From positions 1 through 7,382 of the forward strand of contig JADDPV010000126.1 of NCBI GenBank assembly GCA_016781705.1: 7,382 nt of DNA. Reading direction: 5' to 3'. Both the position numbers and the translations under genes were made by a program. Of the stretch, positions 1 to 6,033 are shown piece after piece (the stretch's first letter is position 1; every line of letters starts with the position of its first letter). The notes under the pieces are model-generated. The model searched no databases and was not told where the DNA came from. It saw nothing but the letters and a program-made list of their open reading frames with translations. The DNA is from Rubrobacter sp. (lineage in GTDB: Bacteria; Actinomycetota; Rubrobacteria; Rubrobacterales; Rubrobacteraceae).

Positions 1-342
1 CAACACACATCTAGGAGCCGTGGAGGTCCAACGTTCGCTTGGAGATACTTAACTGGGGAGACATCCAACACGATCACCGACCGCGCCGAGCTGCTCGCCG
101 ACCTCGAACGGGTGAGGGCCAGAGGGGTGGCCTACGACCGCGAGGAGTTCACGATCGACATCTCCTCCACCGTGGACGCGGAGATCCGCGACGCTGGCGG
201 CGTCGTCGCGGCGCTGAGCATCCCCGTGCCGACGGCGCGGTTCGCCGACCAGGAGGAGCGTCTTGCCGAGATGCTGCTGAGGACCTGCGCCGAGGTAAGC
301 ACCACGCTCGGCGCCGACGGGCTTGCAGGATCGGGCCCCTGA
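1..342 (+). CDS. IclR-family transcriptional regulator, C-terminal part (5' end outside window)
   Basis: The frame is open from the first base to a TGA at 340-342, giving 113 codons with no clear start, so the gene probably begins upstream. From about codon 24 the protein reads NTITDRAELLADLERVRARG, then VAYDREEF, then VVAALSIP, and EERLAEMLLRTCAEVSTTLG near the end. This order matches the effector-binding domain of IclR regulators, in which an N-terminal winged helix (not in the window) binds DNA and this domain senses a small molecule. The segment IDISSTVDAEIRDAGG stands where family members usually carry a Cys-Val-Ala-Ala-Pro-Val type sequence, so the ligand pocket is atypical or decaying. 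The first 20 or so residues do not clearly match the family, and an upstream frame break is possible because damaged genes follow. The target genes cannot be told from the window. The family call is fairly sure; whether the gene is functional is not. Confidence 0.6.
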   Translation, partial: QHTSRSRGGPTFAWRYLTGETSNTITDRAELLADLERVRARGVAYDREEFTIDISSTVDAEIRDAGGVVAALSIPVPTARFADQEERLAEMLLRTCAEVSTTLGADGLAGSGP

Positions 343-401
343 GCATCGCCTACCGACGTTTGCGCAGGGACTGGGCCGGCTTGAAGCGTCCCGACGAGAG
401 G

Positions 402-760
402 TCGCGCGTTCGTCTTTTGGATGGTGCCCTTGGTGCTGCTTCGCGGTCCTCGGCGGGCCTGACGGAGCACAGCACGGAGGACCTCGACCCCCGACGGATG
501 AAGAGCGACACCCACGGCTACGCCGACGACACGTTCTTTTGGCCCTTCTCGCTCTTGGGCTCCCGGTTTGACTCCTTTTGGCTGACCGTCAGGACCGTGG
601 GTAGCGGCGCTTCGACAAGGAGGCGGACCGGCAGGGTCCCCTTAACGGCAGCATCAGCAACCGGGTCGGCCTCGGGCTCATCGTAGAGCGCCGGGACGAC
701 ATCCTACGCGTGCCCGTCTTCGGGGCGCGGCCAGCTTGGAACGCGGCTCACGCCATCGGC
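402..760 (+). pseudogene. Tn3-family transposase relic (internal fragment, frame-broken)
   Basis: Conceptual translation gives a stretch typical of the DDE transposase of Tn3-family elements. In the frame beginning near 402 one reads LLDGAL, then SDTHGYADDTFFWPFSLLGS and RFDSF; family members have a DGLL segment followed by TDTxG(Y/F)T and HLLGFRFAPR. At the TTTT run 576-579 the homology moves to another frame, continuing ADRQDRG, an in-frame TAG at 602-604 where family members often have Tyr, then RRFDKEADRQGPLNG, LIVERRDDILRV to about 714. This corresponds to the family pattern LYRFDxDADYGPLN and LIxExWDDLLRVA. A further weak continuation, AASLERG, lies in a third frame at 730-750. The N-terminal and C-terminal parts, the terminal inverted repeats and a resolvase are all absent from the window. 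It is therefore a dead remnant. Edges are approximate, and the assignment rests on remembered family motifs. Confidence 0.6.
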
Positions 761-774
761 GGAGCGCCGCGACT

Positions 775-802
775 TTGGTGGGCCTCTGCCTCGCTGTATA
801 AT
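775..802 (+). promoter_or_regulatory. Sigma70-type promoter of the hydroquinone reductase gene
   Basis: A perfect TATAAT lies at 797-802, unusual in such GC-rich DNA. A -35-like TTGGTG lies at 775-780, giving a 16-base spacer. Transcription would begin near 809, about 30 bases before the GTG start at 840, leaving a short leader with a strong ribosome binding site. The promoter lies just past the end of the transposase relic, so it may have been created or brought there by the insertion. Confidence 0.6.
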
Positions 803-839
803 CGCTGCGTCCTTTCGGAGAGCCCTTGAGGAGGTGCGC

Positions 840-1813
840 GTGGCGCCAGGGATGCTGGTCGACGGCGAGTGGAAGACCGAGTCGCGGCTCCAGGACGAGG
901 GAGGCCGCTTCGTGCGGGCCACCACATCGTTTCGCGACCGGGTGACGGCCGACGGTTCGAGTGGCTTCCCGGCCGAGGCGGGGCGCTATCACCTGTACGT
1001 AGCTTGGGCGTGTCCGTGGGCGCACCGGACGGCCATCATGCGTCGGCTCAAGGGCCTGGAGGGCGCGATCGGGCTCTCGGCGGTCGGCTCGTTCATGGGC
1101 GAAGAGGGCTGGCCTTTTACGACGAGCCGGGCGTCGTACCGGACACCGTCAACGGCGCGCGTTACCTGCGCGAGGTCTACGCGAAGGCCGACTCCGATTA
1201 CACCGGCCGGGTCACAACGCCAGTGCTCTGGGATAAGGAGACCGGGAGCATAGTCAACAATGAGTCTCGCGAGATCATACGCATGCTCGACCACGAGTTC
1301 GACGCCGTCGAGGGCGCGAAGCCGGAGTTGGACTTCTGCCCGAAGGACCTCGAAAGCGAGGTCGAGGAGACGATAAGCGCCATCTACGAGCCCGTCAACA
1401 ACGGCGTCTACAAGGCCGGCTTCGCCACGACGCAGTCCGCCTACGAGGAGGCCGTCACCGAGCTCTTCGACGCCCTCGATCGCTGGGAAGGGGTGCTGGA
1501 CGAGAGGCGCTATCTGTGCGGCGACCGTGTAACCGAGGCCGACTGGTGCATGTTCCCGACGCTCTTGCGCTTCGACCCGGTCTACGTCGGCCACTTCAAG
1601 TGCAACCTCCGGCGCATCGTGGACTACCCGAACCTCTGGGGCTACTTGAAAGACCTATACCAGTACCCCGGCGTCCGGGAGACAGTGAACATGGAGCACA
1701 TCAAGAAGCACTACTACGCGAGCCACGAGAGCGTGAACCCGACCCGCATCGTTCCCAAAGGCCCCATCCTGGACTTCGATGAGCCGCACGACCGCGAGCG
1801 ACTGTCGGGCTAG
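840..1813 (+). pseudogene. Glutathionyl-hydroquinone reductase (Ecm4/YqjG-type GST), one frameshift
   Basis: Enzymes of this family (also called Xi-class glutathione transferases) reduce glutathionyl-hydroquinones, releasing hydroquinone and disulfide, in the cytoplasm. The N-terminal thioredoxin-like domain shows GRYHLYVAWACPWAHRT with the nucleophilic Cys at residue 58. Then come PVLWDKETGSIVNNES near residue 126 and the helical C-terminal domain with LCGDRVTEADWCMFPTLLRF. The start is GTG 840, placed by the ribosome binding site GAGGAGGT at 828-835; ATG 852 is too far from it. Homology runs in one frame to GW at 1107-1112 and in another from FYDEPGVVPD at about 1116 to the TAG at 1811-1813. 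One extra T in the TTTT run 1115-1118 would restore a 324-residue protein, normal for the family. The rest is well conserved, so the break is recent, a sequencing error, or less likely a -1 slip on TTTT. Most actinobacteria use mycothiol; glutathione has been reported in Rubrobacter, which would fit this enzyme. Confidence 0.85.
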
Positions 1814-1830
1814 GGGTTGTCCGTAAAGGG

Positions 1831-1843
1831 TAGACTCGTCTGA
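1831..1843 (+). promoter_or_regulatory. Candidate leaderless promoter of yvcK (-10 TAGACT)
   Basis: TAGACT at 1831-1836 fits the TANNNT -10 pattern and ends 6 bases before the ATG at 1843. Transcription would then start on or next to the A of the start codon. No good -35 is visible at the usual distance, and no strong ribosome binding site is seen: the only purine tract, AAAGGG at 1825-1830, ends 12 bases before the ATG. Leaderless mRNAs with this layout are common in actinobacteria. This is a pattern-based proposal only. Confidence 0.4.
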
Positions 1844-2814
1844 TGAAGGAGAACACCCGAGAAGACTTGCGGGTGGTGGCTTTCGGGGGCGGCACGGGGC
1901 TACCGGTGCTGCTGCGGGGCCTGCGCGACCGCGTCGGGGACCTGACGGCGGTCGTGACGGTCGCGGACGACGGGGGCTCGAGCGGGCGTTTGAGGCAAGA
2001 GCTCGGCGTCGCCCCGCCGGGAGACGTGAGGAACTGCCTGGTGGCTCTGGCGGGGCGGCGGCGGCTCGCGGAGGTCTTCGACTACCGATTCGAGGGCGCG
2101 GCGGGCGACCTCTCCGAGCACTCTGTCGGGAACATCATCATCGCGGCCCTGGCGGACATGTCCGGGGGTTTCTGCGAGGGAGTCGAGCAGGCCGCTCGGT
2201 TCTTGCGCGTCAAGGGGCGCGTCTTCCCGGCGGCCACCGAGAGCCTGACGCTCTTCGCCCACCATGCCGACGGCACGGTCTCGCGGGGTGAGTCGGCGGC
2301 GCGTGAGGCCGGGAAGCGCATAAGGAGGGTCACGGTCGAGCCGGAGGGCGCGCGGGCGCCGGAGGGCGCTCTGGAGGCCGTCGAAAGAGCGGACCTCGTG
2401 GTCTTGAGCTCCGGCAGCCTGTTCACGAGCACCATCCCCGCGCTGCTCGGAGGCGGGATGCGCGAGGCTCTGGGCCGTTTCCGGGGGCCTGTCGTGTACG
2501 TGGCGAACGTGATGACCCAGCCGGGGGAGACGGACGGATTCTCCGTATCGGACCACCTGCGGGCCATAGCTGATCATGTCGGGTCTATCGTCACGGACGC
2601 GCTCGTGCATGCAGGCTCGTTGCCGGAGGGGCTCGTCGAGCGGTACAGGGCCGAGGGCGCCGCGCTGGTGGAGGTGGACCGGGAGGGGCTACAGGCCCTC
2701 GGGATCCGGGTGCGCGAGGCCGACGTGGTCTCGCGCGACACCGGAGGTGGCGTGCGCCACGATTCCGTTCGCCTGGCCGAAGAGGTGCGCGAGCTTGCCC
2801 TCGTTCGCCTCTGA
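1843..2814 (+). CDS. yvcK: YvcK family gluconeogenesis factor (CofD-like fold)
   Basis: The 323-residue protein matches the YvcK/CofD-like family throughout. FGGGTGLPVLLRGL lies at residues 14-27, VTVADDGGSSGRLRQELG at 38-55, PPGDVRNCLVALA at 58-70, HSVGNIIIAAL at 93-103, SLFTSTIPALL at 192-202 and YVANVMTQPGETDGFSVSDH at 219-238. YvcK proteins bind UDP-sugars such as UDP-GlcNAc and are needed for growth and normal cell wall on gluconeogenic carbon sources; no enzymatic activity is firmly established for them. Before SLFTS the protein has LSSG where relatives usually have GPG, and before HSVGN it has Glu where Gly is usual, so the phosphate-binding loops are somewhat divergent. The gene overlaps whiA by 20 bases, the conserved yvcK-whiA arrangement, but rapZ, normally just upstream, is missing. 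ATG 1843 gives a normal N-terminus and sits just behind a -10-like box. Confidence 0.95.
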   Translation: MKENTREDLRVVAFGGGTGLPVLLRGLRDRVGDLTAVVTVADDGGSSGRLRQELGVAPPGDVRNCLVALAGRRRLAEVFDYRFEGAAGDLSEHSVGNIIIAALADMSGGFCEGVEQAARFLRVKGRVFPAATESLTLFAHHADGTVSRGESAAREAGKRIRRVTVEPEGARAPEGALEAVERADLVVLSSGSLFTSTIPALLGGGMREALGRFRGPVVYVANVMTQPGETDGFSVSDHLRAIADHVGSIVTDALVHAGSLPEGLVERYRAEGAALVEVDREGLQALGIRVREADVVSRDTGGGVRHDSVRLAEEVRELALVRL

Positions 2815-3691
2815 GCTCAGGCGCCAGCTCGCCGCCCGCGCCGCGGACCCGAAGACCCCGCACCGCAAGGCCGAGCTTGCTGGCCTCCTGGACGCCGCCG
2901 GGATCTCCGACGGGAAGGGCGTCACCGTGCGCACGGCCAGCACCGCCGTCGCCCGCTCCGCCCTGCGCCTCTGGCGCTCGGAGTTTGGCCTGGATCCCAC
3001 CCTCTCGTCCTCCGGCGCGGGCCCGTTCGGTCGGCGCCGCTACGCGGTGAGGGTCGAGGGCGCCCGCGCCGTCCGGGCCGCCGCGCGGTTGCGCGTGGAA
3101 CGCGAGCGCGCAGCGCGCAGCGGGGGCGCCGCCGGAGTCGCCTACCTGCGGGGCGCCTTCCAGGGCGCGGGCTCCGTCACCGGCCCCGGCTACCGCCGCG
3201 GTCACCACCTGGAGTTCGTCCACGAAGACGAAGACTTCGTCGGGCGCGTCGTTGGCCTCTCGCCCGTACCCCTCAAGGTAGCCCGCCGCCGGGGCCGCTC
3301 TGTCGCGTACACCAAGAGCGCCGACGGCGTCACCGCGTTGCTCGCCCGCATGGGGCTACACGACGCCGTTCTGGAGTACGAGGCCCGCGCCGTCGTCGGC
3401 GAGGCCAAGGCCAACGCGAACAGGATCACGAACTTCGACGCCGCCAACGCCGGGCGCACCGCGACGGCCGCAGCCCGCCAGCAGAAGGCGCTCGAAAGCC
3501 TCGACCCCAAAGGCCTTCCCCCCGCGCTGCGCGAGATGCTAGAGCTCAGGCTCGAGCACCCCGACGCCTCGCTCGCCGAGCTCGCCCGCCTGGGCGGAAC
3601 AAGCAAGAGCGCCGCGAACCACCGCCTGCGGCGGCTGGTAGGCCTGTCAGCCAATCAGCTGGTCGGCAGAGGCAAAGAGCTGACGTGCTGA
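2795..3691 (+). CDS. whiA: DNA-binding regulator WhiA
   Basis: WhiA is a DNA-binding protein that controls sporulation septation in Streptomyces and affects division and chromosome segregation in other Gram-positives. The 298-residue product has the family layout: an N-terminal domain related to LAGLIDADG homing endonucleases (YLRGAFQGAGSVTG at 117-130, HHLEF at 137-141), the signature KANANRITNFDAANAGRT at 205-222 followed by AAARQQ, and a C-terminal helix-turn-helix (ASLAELARLGGTSKSAANHR at 258-277). The start TTG 2795 is chosen because PSFASELRRQL right after it matches the usual WhiA N-terminus, and AGAGG at 2781-2785 lies 9 bases upstream. The in-frame ATG at 2576 would add 73 residues that only shadow yvcK. 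The gene begins inside yvcK with a 20-base overlap, implying translational coupling. It ends within a cluster of inverted repeats. The length is slightly below the usual 310-330 residues. Confidence 0.95.
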   Translation: MPSFASELRRQLAARAADPKTPHRKAELAGLLDAAGISDGKGVTVRTASTAVARSALRLWRSEFGLDPTLSSSGAGPFGRRRYAVRVEGARAVRAAARLRVERERAARSGGAAGVAYLRGAFQGAGSVTGPGYRRGHHLEFVHEDEDFVGRVVGLSPVPLKVARRRGRSVAYTKSADGVTALLARMGLHDAVLEYEARAVVGEAKANANRITNFDAANAGRTATAAARQQKALESLDPKGLPPALREMLELRLEHPDASLAELARLGGTSKSAANHRLRRLVGLSANQLVGRGKELTC

Positions 3692-3710
3692 CAGCCTGCC
3701 GACGGGCTGT
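3644..3710 (+). repeat. Interleaved inverted repeats across the whiA stop codon
   Basis: Two perfect 8-base inverted pairs are interleaved. CTGTCAGC at 3644-3651 pairs with GCTGACAG at 3687-3694, and GTCGGCAG at 3662-3669 pairs with CTGCCGAC at 3696-3703. The A-B-A'-B' order would form a pseudoknot if both stems formed together, or two alternative folds. A third, competing hairpin right after the stop pairs ACAGCCT (3691-3697) with GGGCTGT (3704-3710). No T-run follows. It could be a terminator lacking a U-tract, an mRNA element of the gap leader, or an operator. The pairing is seen directly; the function is unknown. Confidence 0.5.
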
Positions 3711-3737
3711 TAGCCTGGGTGGCGATCTGGGCACAAT
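3710..3737 (+). promoter_or_regulatory. Possible promoter for gap
   Basis: CACAAT at 3732-3737 is the best -10-like box upstream of gap, with a weak -35-like TTAGCC at 3710-3715 and a 16-base spacer. GATAAA at 3742-3747 is an alternative -10. Either would give a leader of about 25-35 bases before the gap ATG. The 85-base gap after whiA, the largest between genes in the yvcK-secG block, argues for a separate promoter here, but neither box is strong. I saw no Rex-type TTGTGA-TCACAA operator. Confidence 0.35.
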
Positions 3738-3776
3738 AGACGATAAAACGGTGGGAAGCGAGTCAAAGGAGAGTTC

Positions 3777-4778
3777 ATGGCGGTACGCGTAGGTATCAAC
3801 GGGTTCGGCAGGATCGGGATGCTCGTCGCGAAGGCGGCGATGAGGCGGGGCGACGTCGAGATCGTGGCGGTGAACGACCTGGCGCCGATGGAAGGCCTCG
3901 CGCTCCTCTTCAAACGCGACTCCACCCACGGCATCTGGGACGAGGACGTCAGCATGAACGGGACCATCATGCGCATCGGTGAGCGCGAGATCAAGACCTT
4001 CTCCGAGCGCGACCCCGCGCAGATCCCCTGGGGCGACGTCGGCGCGGACGTCGTCGTCGAGTCCACGGGCGTCTTCACCGACCGCGACGGGGCGGCCAAG
4101 CACCTCGAAGGCGGGGCCAAGAAGGTCATCATCTCCGCCCCCGCCAAGGGCGTGGATGCTACCTTCGTCTACAAGGTCAACCACGAGTCCTACGATCCCG
4201 AGGCGCACCAGGTCGTCTCCAACGCCTCGTGCACGACGAACTGCATCATCCCGATGATCAAGGTCTTGCAGGACAACTTCGGCATCGAGTCCGGCTACAT
4301 GACGACGGTCCACGCCTACACCAACGACCAGAGCCTCCTCGACGCGGCGCACAAGGATCCCAGGCGCGCGAGGAGCGCCCCCAACAACATCGTGCCGGCC
4401 TCAACGGGGGCGGCGCGGACGGCGGCTGTGATCTACCCCGAGCTTCAGGGCAAGGTGGACGGGATGGCGATGCGCGTCCCCGTCCTCGATGGCTCCATCA
4501 CCGACTTTGTCGCCCAGCTCTCCCGCGATGCCTCGGTCGAGGACGTTAACGGCGCCTTCCAGCGCGCCGCGACCGGCGAGCTCCAGGACATCTTGGAGTA
4601 CTCCGACGCCCCGCTCGCCAGCAGCGACATCATCGGCAACCCCGCCTCCTGCGTCTTTGATTCCAAGCTCACTATGTCCAACGGTCGCACCGTCAAGGTC
4701 TTGGGCTGGTACGACAACGAGTGGGGTTACTCCAGCCGCACCGTGGACCTCGCCGCCTTCATCGGCGGGCAGTTGTAG
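3777..4778 (+). CDS. gap: Type I glyceraldehyde-3-phosphate dehydrogenase
   Basis: This enzyme oxidises and phosphorylates glyceraldehyde 3-phosphate to 1,3-bisphosphoglycerate with NAD+ in glycolysis, and runs in reverse in gluconeogenesis. The 333-residue protein has the normal family length. The Rossmann motif GINGFGRIG is at residues 6-14, and Asp34 in AVNDL is the usual mark of NAD rather than NADP preference. The catalytic site SNASCTTNC has Cys152, and His179 lies in TVHAYTND. The phosphate-binding STGAA and GMAMRVPV segments are present, as is WYDNEWGYS near the C-terminus. ATG 3777 follows the ribosome binding site AAAGGAG at 3765-3771 with a 5-base spacing. It is the first gene of the gap-pgk-tpiA block and lies 85 bases after whiA. 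A perfect hairpin lies between it and pgk, so gap and pgk mRNA levels could differ. Confidence 0.98.
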   Translation: MAVRVGINGFGRIGMLVAKAAMRRGDVEIVAVNDLAPMEGLALLFKRDSTHGIWDEDVSMNGTIMRIGEREIKTFSERDPAQIPWGDVGADVVVESTGVFTDRDGAAKHLEGGAKKVIISAPAKGVDATFVYKVNHESYDPEAHQVVSNASCTTNCIIPMIKVLQDNFGIESGYMTTVHAYTNDQSLLDAAHKDPRRARSAPNNIVPASTGAARTAAVIYPELQGKVDGMAMRVPVLDGSITDFVAQLSRDASVEDVNGAFQRAATGELQDILEYSDAPLASSDIIGNPASCVFDSKLTMSNGRTVKVLGWYDNEWGYSSRTVDLAAFIGGQL

Positions 4779-4797
4779 CAGCCTGCGCCCGGATCTA

Positions 4798-4821
4798 GCG
4801 GCCCGGGGAACCCCGGGCCGC
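4798..4821 (+). terminator. Perfect GC hairpin between gap and pgk
   Basis: GCGGCCCGGGG at 4798-4808 is the exact reverse complement of CCCCGGGCCGC at 4811-4821, separated by AA; in practice 10 pairs close a GAAC loop. The stem is all G-C. No T-run follows; the pgk ribosome binding site starts 9 bases later (4830). It may act as a partial terminator without a U-tract, a 3' stabiliser of gap mRNA after processing, or a modulator of pgk translation. The hairpin itself is certain from sequence; its role is not. Confidence 0.6.
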
Positions 4822-4839
4822 CGCTCTCCAGGAGGTGCC

Positions 4840-6030
4840 ATGAACAAGAAGAGCGTCAGGGACCTCGACGTGAAGGGCAAACGCGTCCTCGTGCGCGTGG
4901 ACTTCAACGTGCCGGTCAAGGACGGCGAGGTTACGGACGACACTCGTATCAGGCGCGCGCTGCCGACGATAAAGCATCTCCTCTCCGAGGGCGCGAGGCT
5001 CGCCCTCGTCTCCCACCTGGGCCGCCCAAAAGGCGAGCCCGACCCGGAGTACGCGATGGACCCCGTCGCCAGGCGACTCGAAGAGCTGCTCGGCGCGCCG
5101 GTGCACAAGCTCGACACCGCCGTGGGCTCGGAGGTCGGGGAGGCGCTGGAGAACCTCCCCGAGGGGGGCGTGGTGCTGCTGGAGAACTCGAGGTTCTATC
5201 CCGGCGAGACGAAGAACGACCCGGGGTTTTCGGAGCGGCTCGCCGAGCCTTTCGATCTGTACGTGGACGACGCTTTCGGGGCGGCGCACCGGGCACACGC
5301 GACCACCGTCGGGGTCGCGGAGCGGTTACCGGGGGCGGCCGGGCTCCTGATAGAAGAGGAGCTCGACAACCTCGACGACGTATTGGGCGAGCCCGAGCGG
5401 CCCTTCGTCGCCATCCTCGGCGGGGCGAAGGTCTCCGACAAGCTCGGCGTTATAGAGAGCCTGCTCGGCGTGGCGGACGCGCTCCTGATCGGGGGCGCCA
5501 TGTGCTTCACTTTCTTCAAGGCGCAAGGTTACGAGGTCGGCAAGTCCCTCGTCGAGGACGACTACGTCGAAGAGGCGAAGCGCCTCCTGGATGAGGCTGG
5601 CGACAGGCTTGTGCTTCCCGTGGACATCGTCGTCGCCGACAAGATGGAAGAGGGCGTGGCGGCCGAGACCGTCGGGGTGGACGGCGTGCCGTCCGGCAAG
5701 ATGGGCCTCGACATCGGCCCGGAGGCCGTTGAGAGATTCCGGGACCACATCTCGGACGCGAAGACGATCTTCTGGAACGGTCCGATGGGCGTATTCGAGA
5801 TAGACGCCTTCGCAAAGGGCACGGAGGGCGTTGCGAGGGCCGTCGCCGAGGCGAGCGTCGGGGGCGGGGCCAAGAGCATCGTCGGCGGCGGCGACTCCGT
5901 CGCGGCGGTCGCGAAGCTTGGCGTCGAAGACCAGATGAGCTTCATCTCCACCGGTGGTGGCGCTTCTCTGGAGTACGTCGAGGGCAAGGAGTTGCCGGGT
6001 ATTGCCGTGCTACCGGGAAAGGGAACGTGA
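4840..6030 (+). CDS. pgk: Phosphoglycerate kinase
   Basis: Phosphoglycerate kinase transfers the acyl phosphate of 1,3-bisphosphoglycerate to ADP, the first ATP-forming step of glycolysis, and is reversible. The 396-residue protein has the usual two-domain length. The N-terminal substrate domain shows LVRVDFNVPV at residues 17-26, TRIRRALPTI at 35-44, SHLGRPKG at 58-65 and DDAFGAAHRAHATT at 143-156. The C-terminal nucleotide domain shows the VAILGGAKVSDKL segment, FWNGPMGVFE, GGGDSVAAV and STGGGASLEYVEGKELPG. ATG 4840 is set by the near-perfect ribosome binding site AGGAGGT at 4830-4836; the frame is open upstream but that part only shadows gap. The conserved LLENVRF motif reads LLENSRF, a mild change. 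tpiA follows after only 3 bases, so the two are very likely co-transcribed. Confidence 0.98.
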   Translation: MNKKSVRDLDVKGKRVLVRVDFNVPVKDGEVTDDTRIRRALPTIKHLLSEGARLALVSHLGRPKGEPDPEYAMDPVARRLEELLGAPVHKLDTAVGSEVGEALENLPEGGVVLLENSRFYPGETKNDPGFSERLAEPFDLYVDDAFGAAHRAHATTVGVAERLPGAAGLLIEEELDNLDDVLGEPERPFVAILGGAKVSDKLGVIESLLGVADALLIGGAMCFTFFKAQGYEVGKSLVEDDYVEEAKRLLDEAGDRLVLPVDIVVADKMEEGVAAETVGVDGVPSGKMGLDIGPEAVERFRDHISDAKTIFWNGPMGVFEIDAFAKGTEGVARAVAEASVGGGAKSIVGGGDSVAAVAKLGVEDQMSFISTGGGASLEYVEGKELPGIAVLPGKGT

Positions 6031-6033
6031 AGG

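Noticed and set aside
39..686. A 215-codon + strand frame read as one protein
   Set aside because: Its first third is only an out-of-frame, Arg-rich shadow of the IclR gene. Only its middle part (about 402-580) shows real similarity, to Tn3 transposase, and that is reported as a relic.
989..1594. Long minus-strand frame inside the reductase gene
   Set aside because: It is the antisense of a well-conserved coding region and carries no recognisable motif; such frames are expected in GC-rich DNA. The same applies to the antisense frames over yvcK, whiA, gap, pgk and tpiA.
1817..1836. TTGTCC and TAGACT as an ordinary -35/-10 pair before yvcK
   Set aside because: The spacer would be only 8 bases, too short for a sigma70-type promoter. 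TAGACT is kept only as a leaderless -10 candidate.
2576..2794. Extended N-terminus of WhiA from ATG 2576
   Set aside because: The extra 73 residues lie wholly within yvcK in another frame and have no WhiA similarity; the family N-terminus begins at 2795.
3691..3776. Rex or similar redox operator upstream of gap
   Set aside because: No TTGTGA-TCACAA type palindrome is present; only a lone CACAAT is seen, better read as a weak -10.
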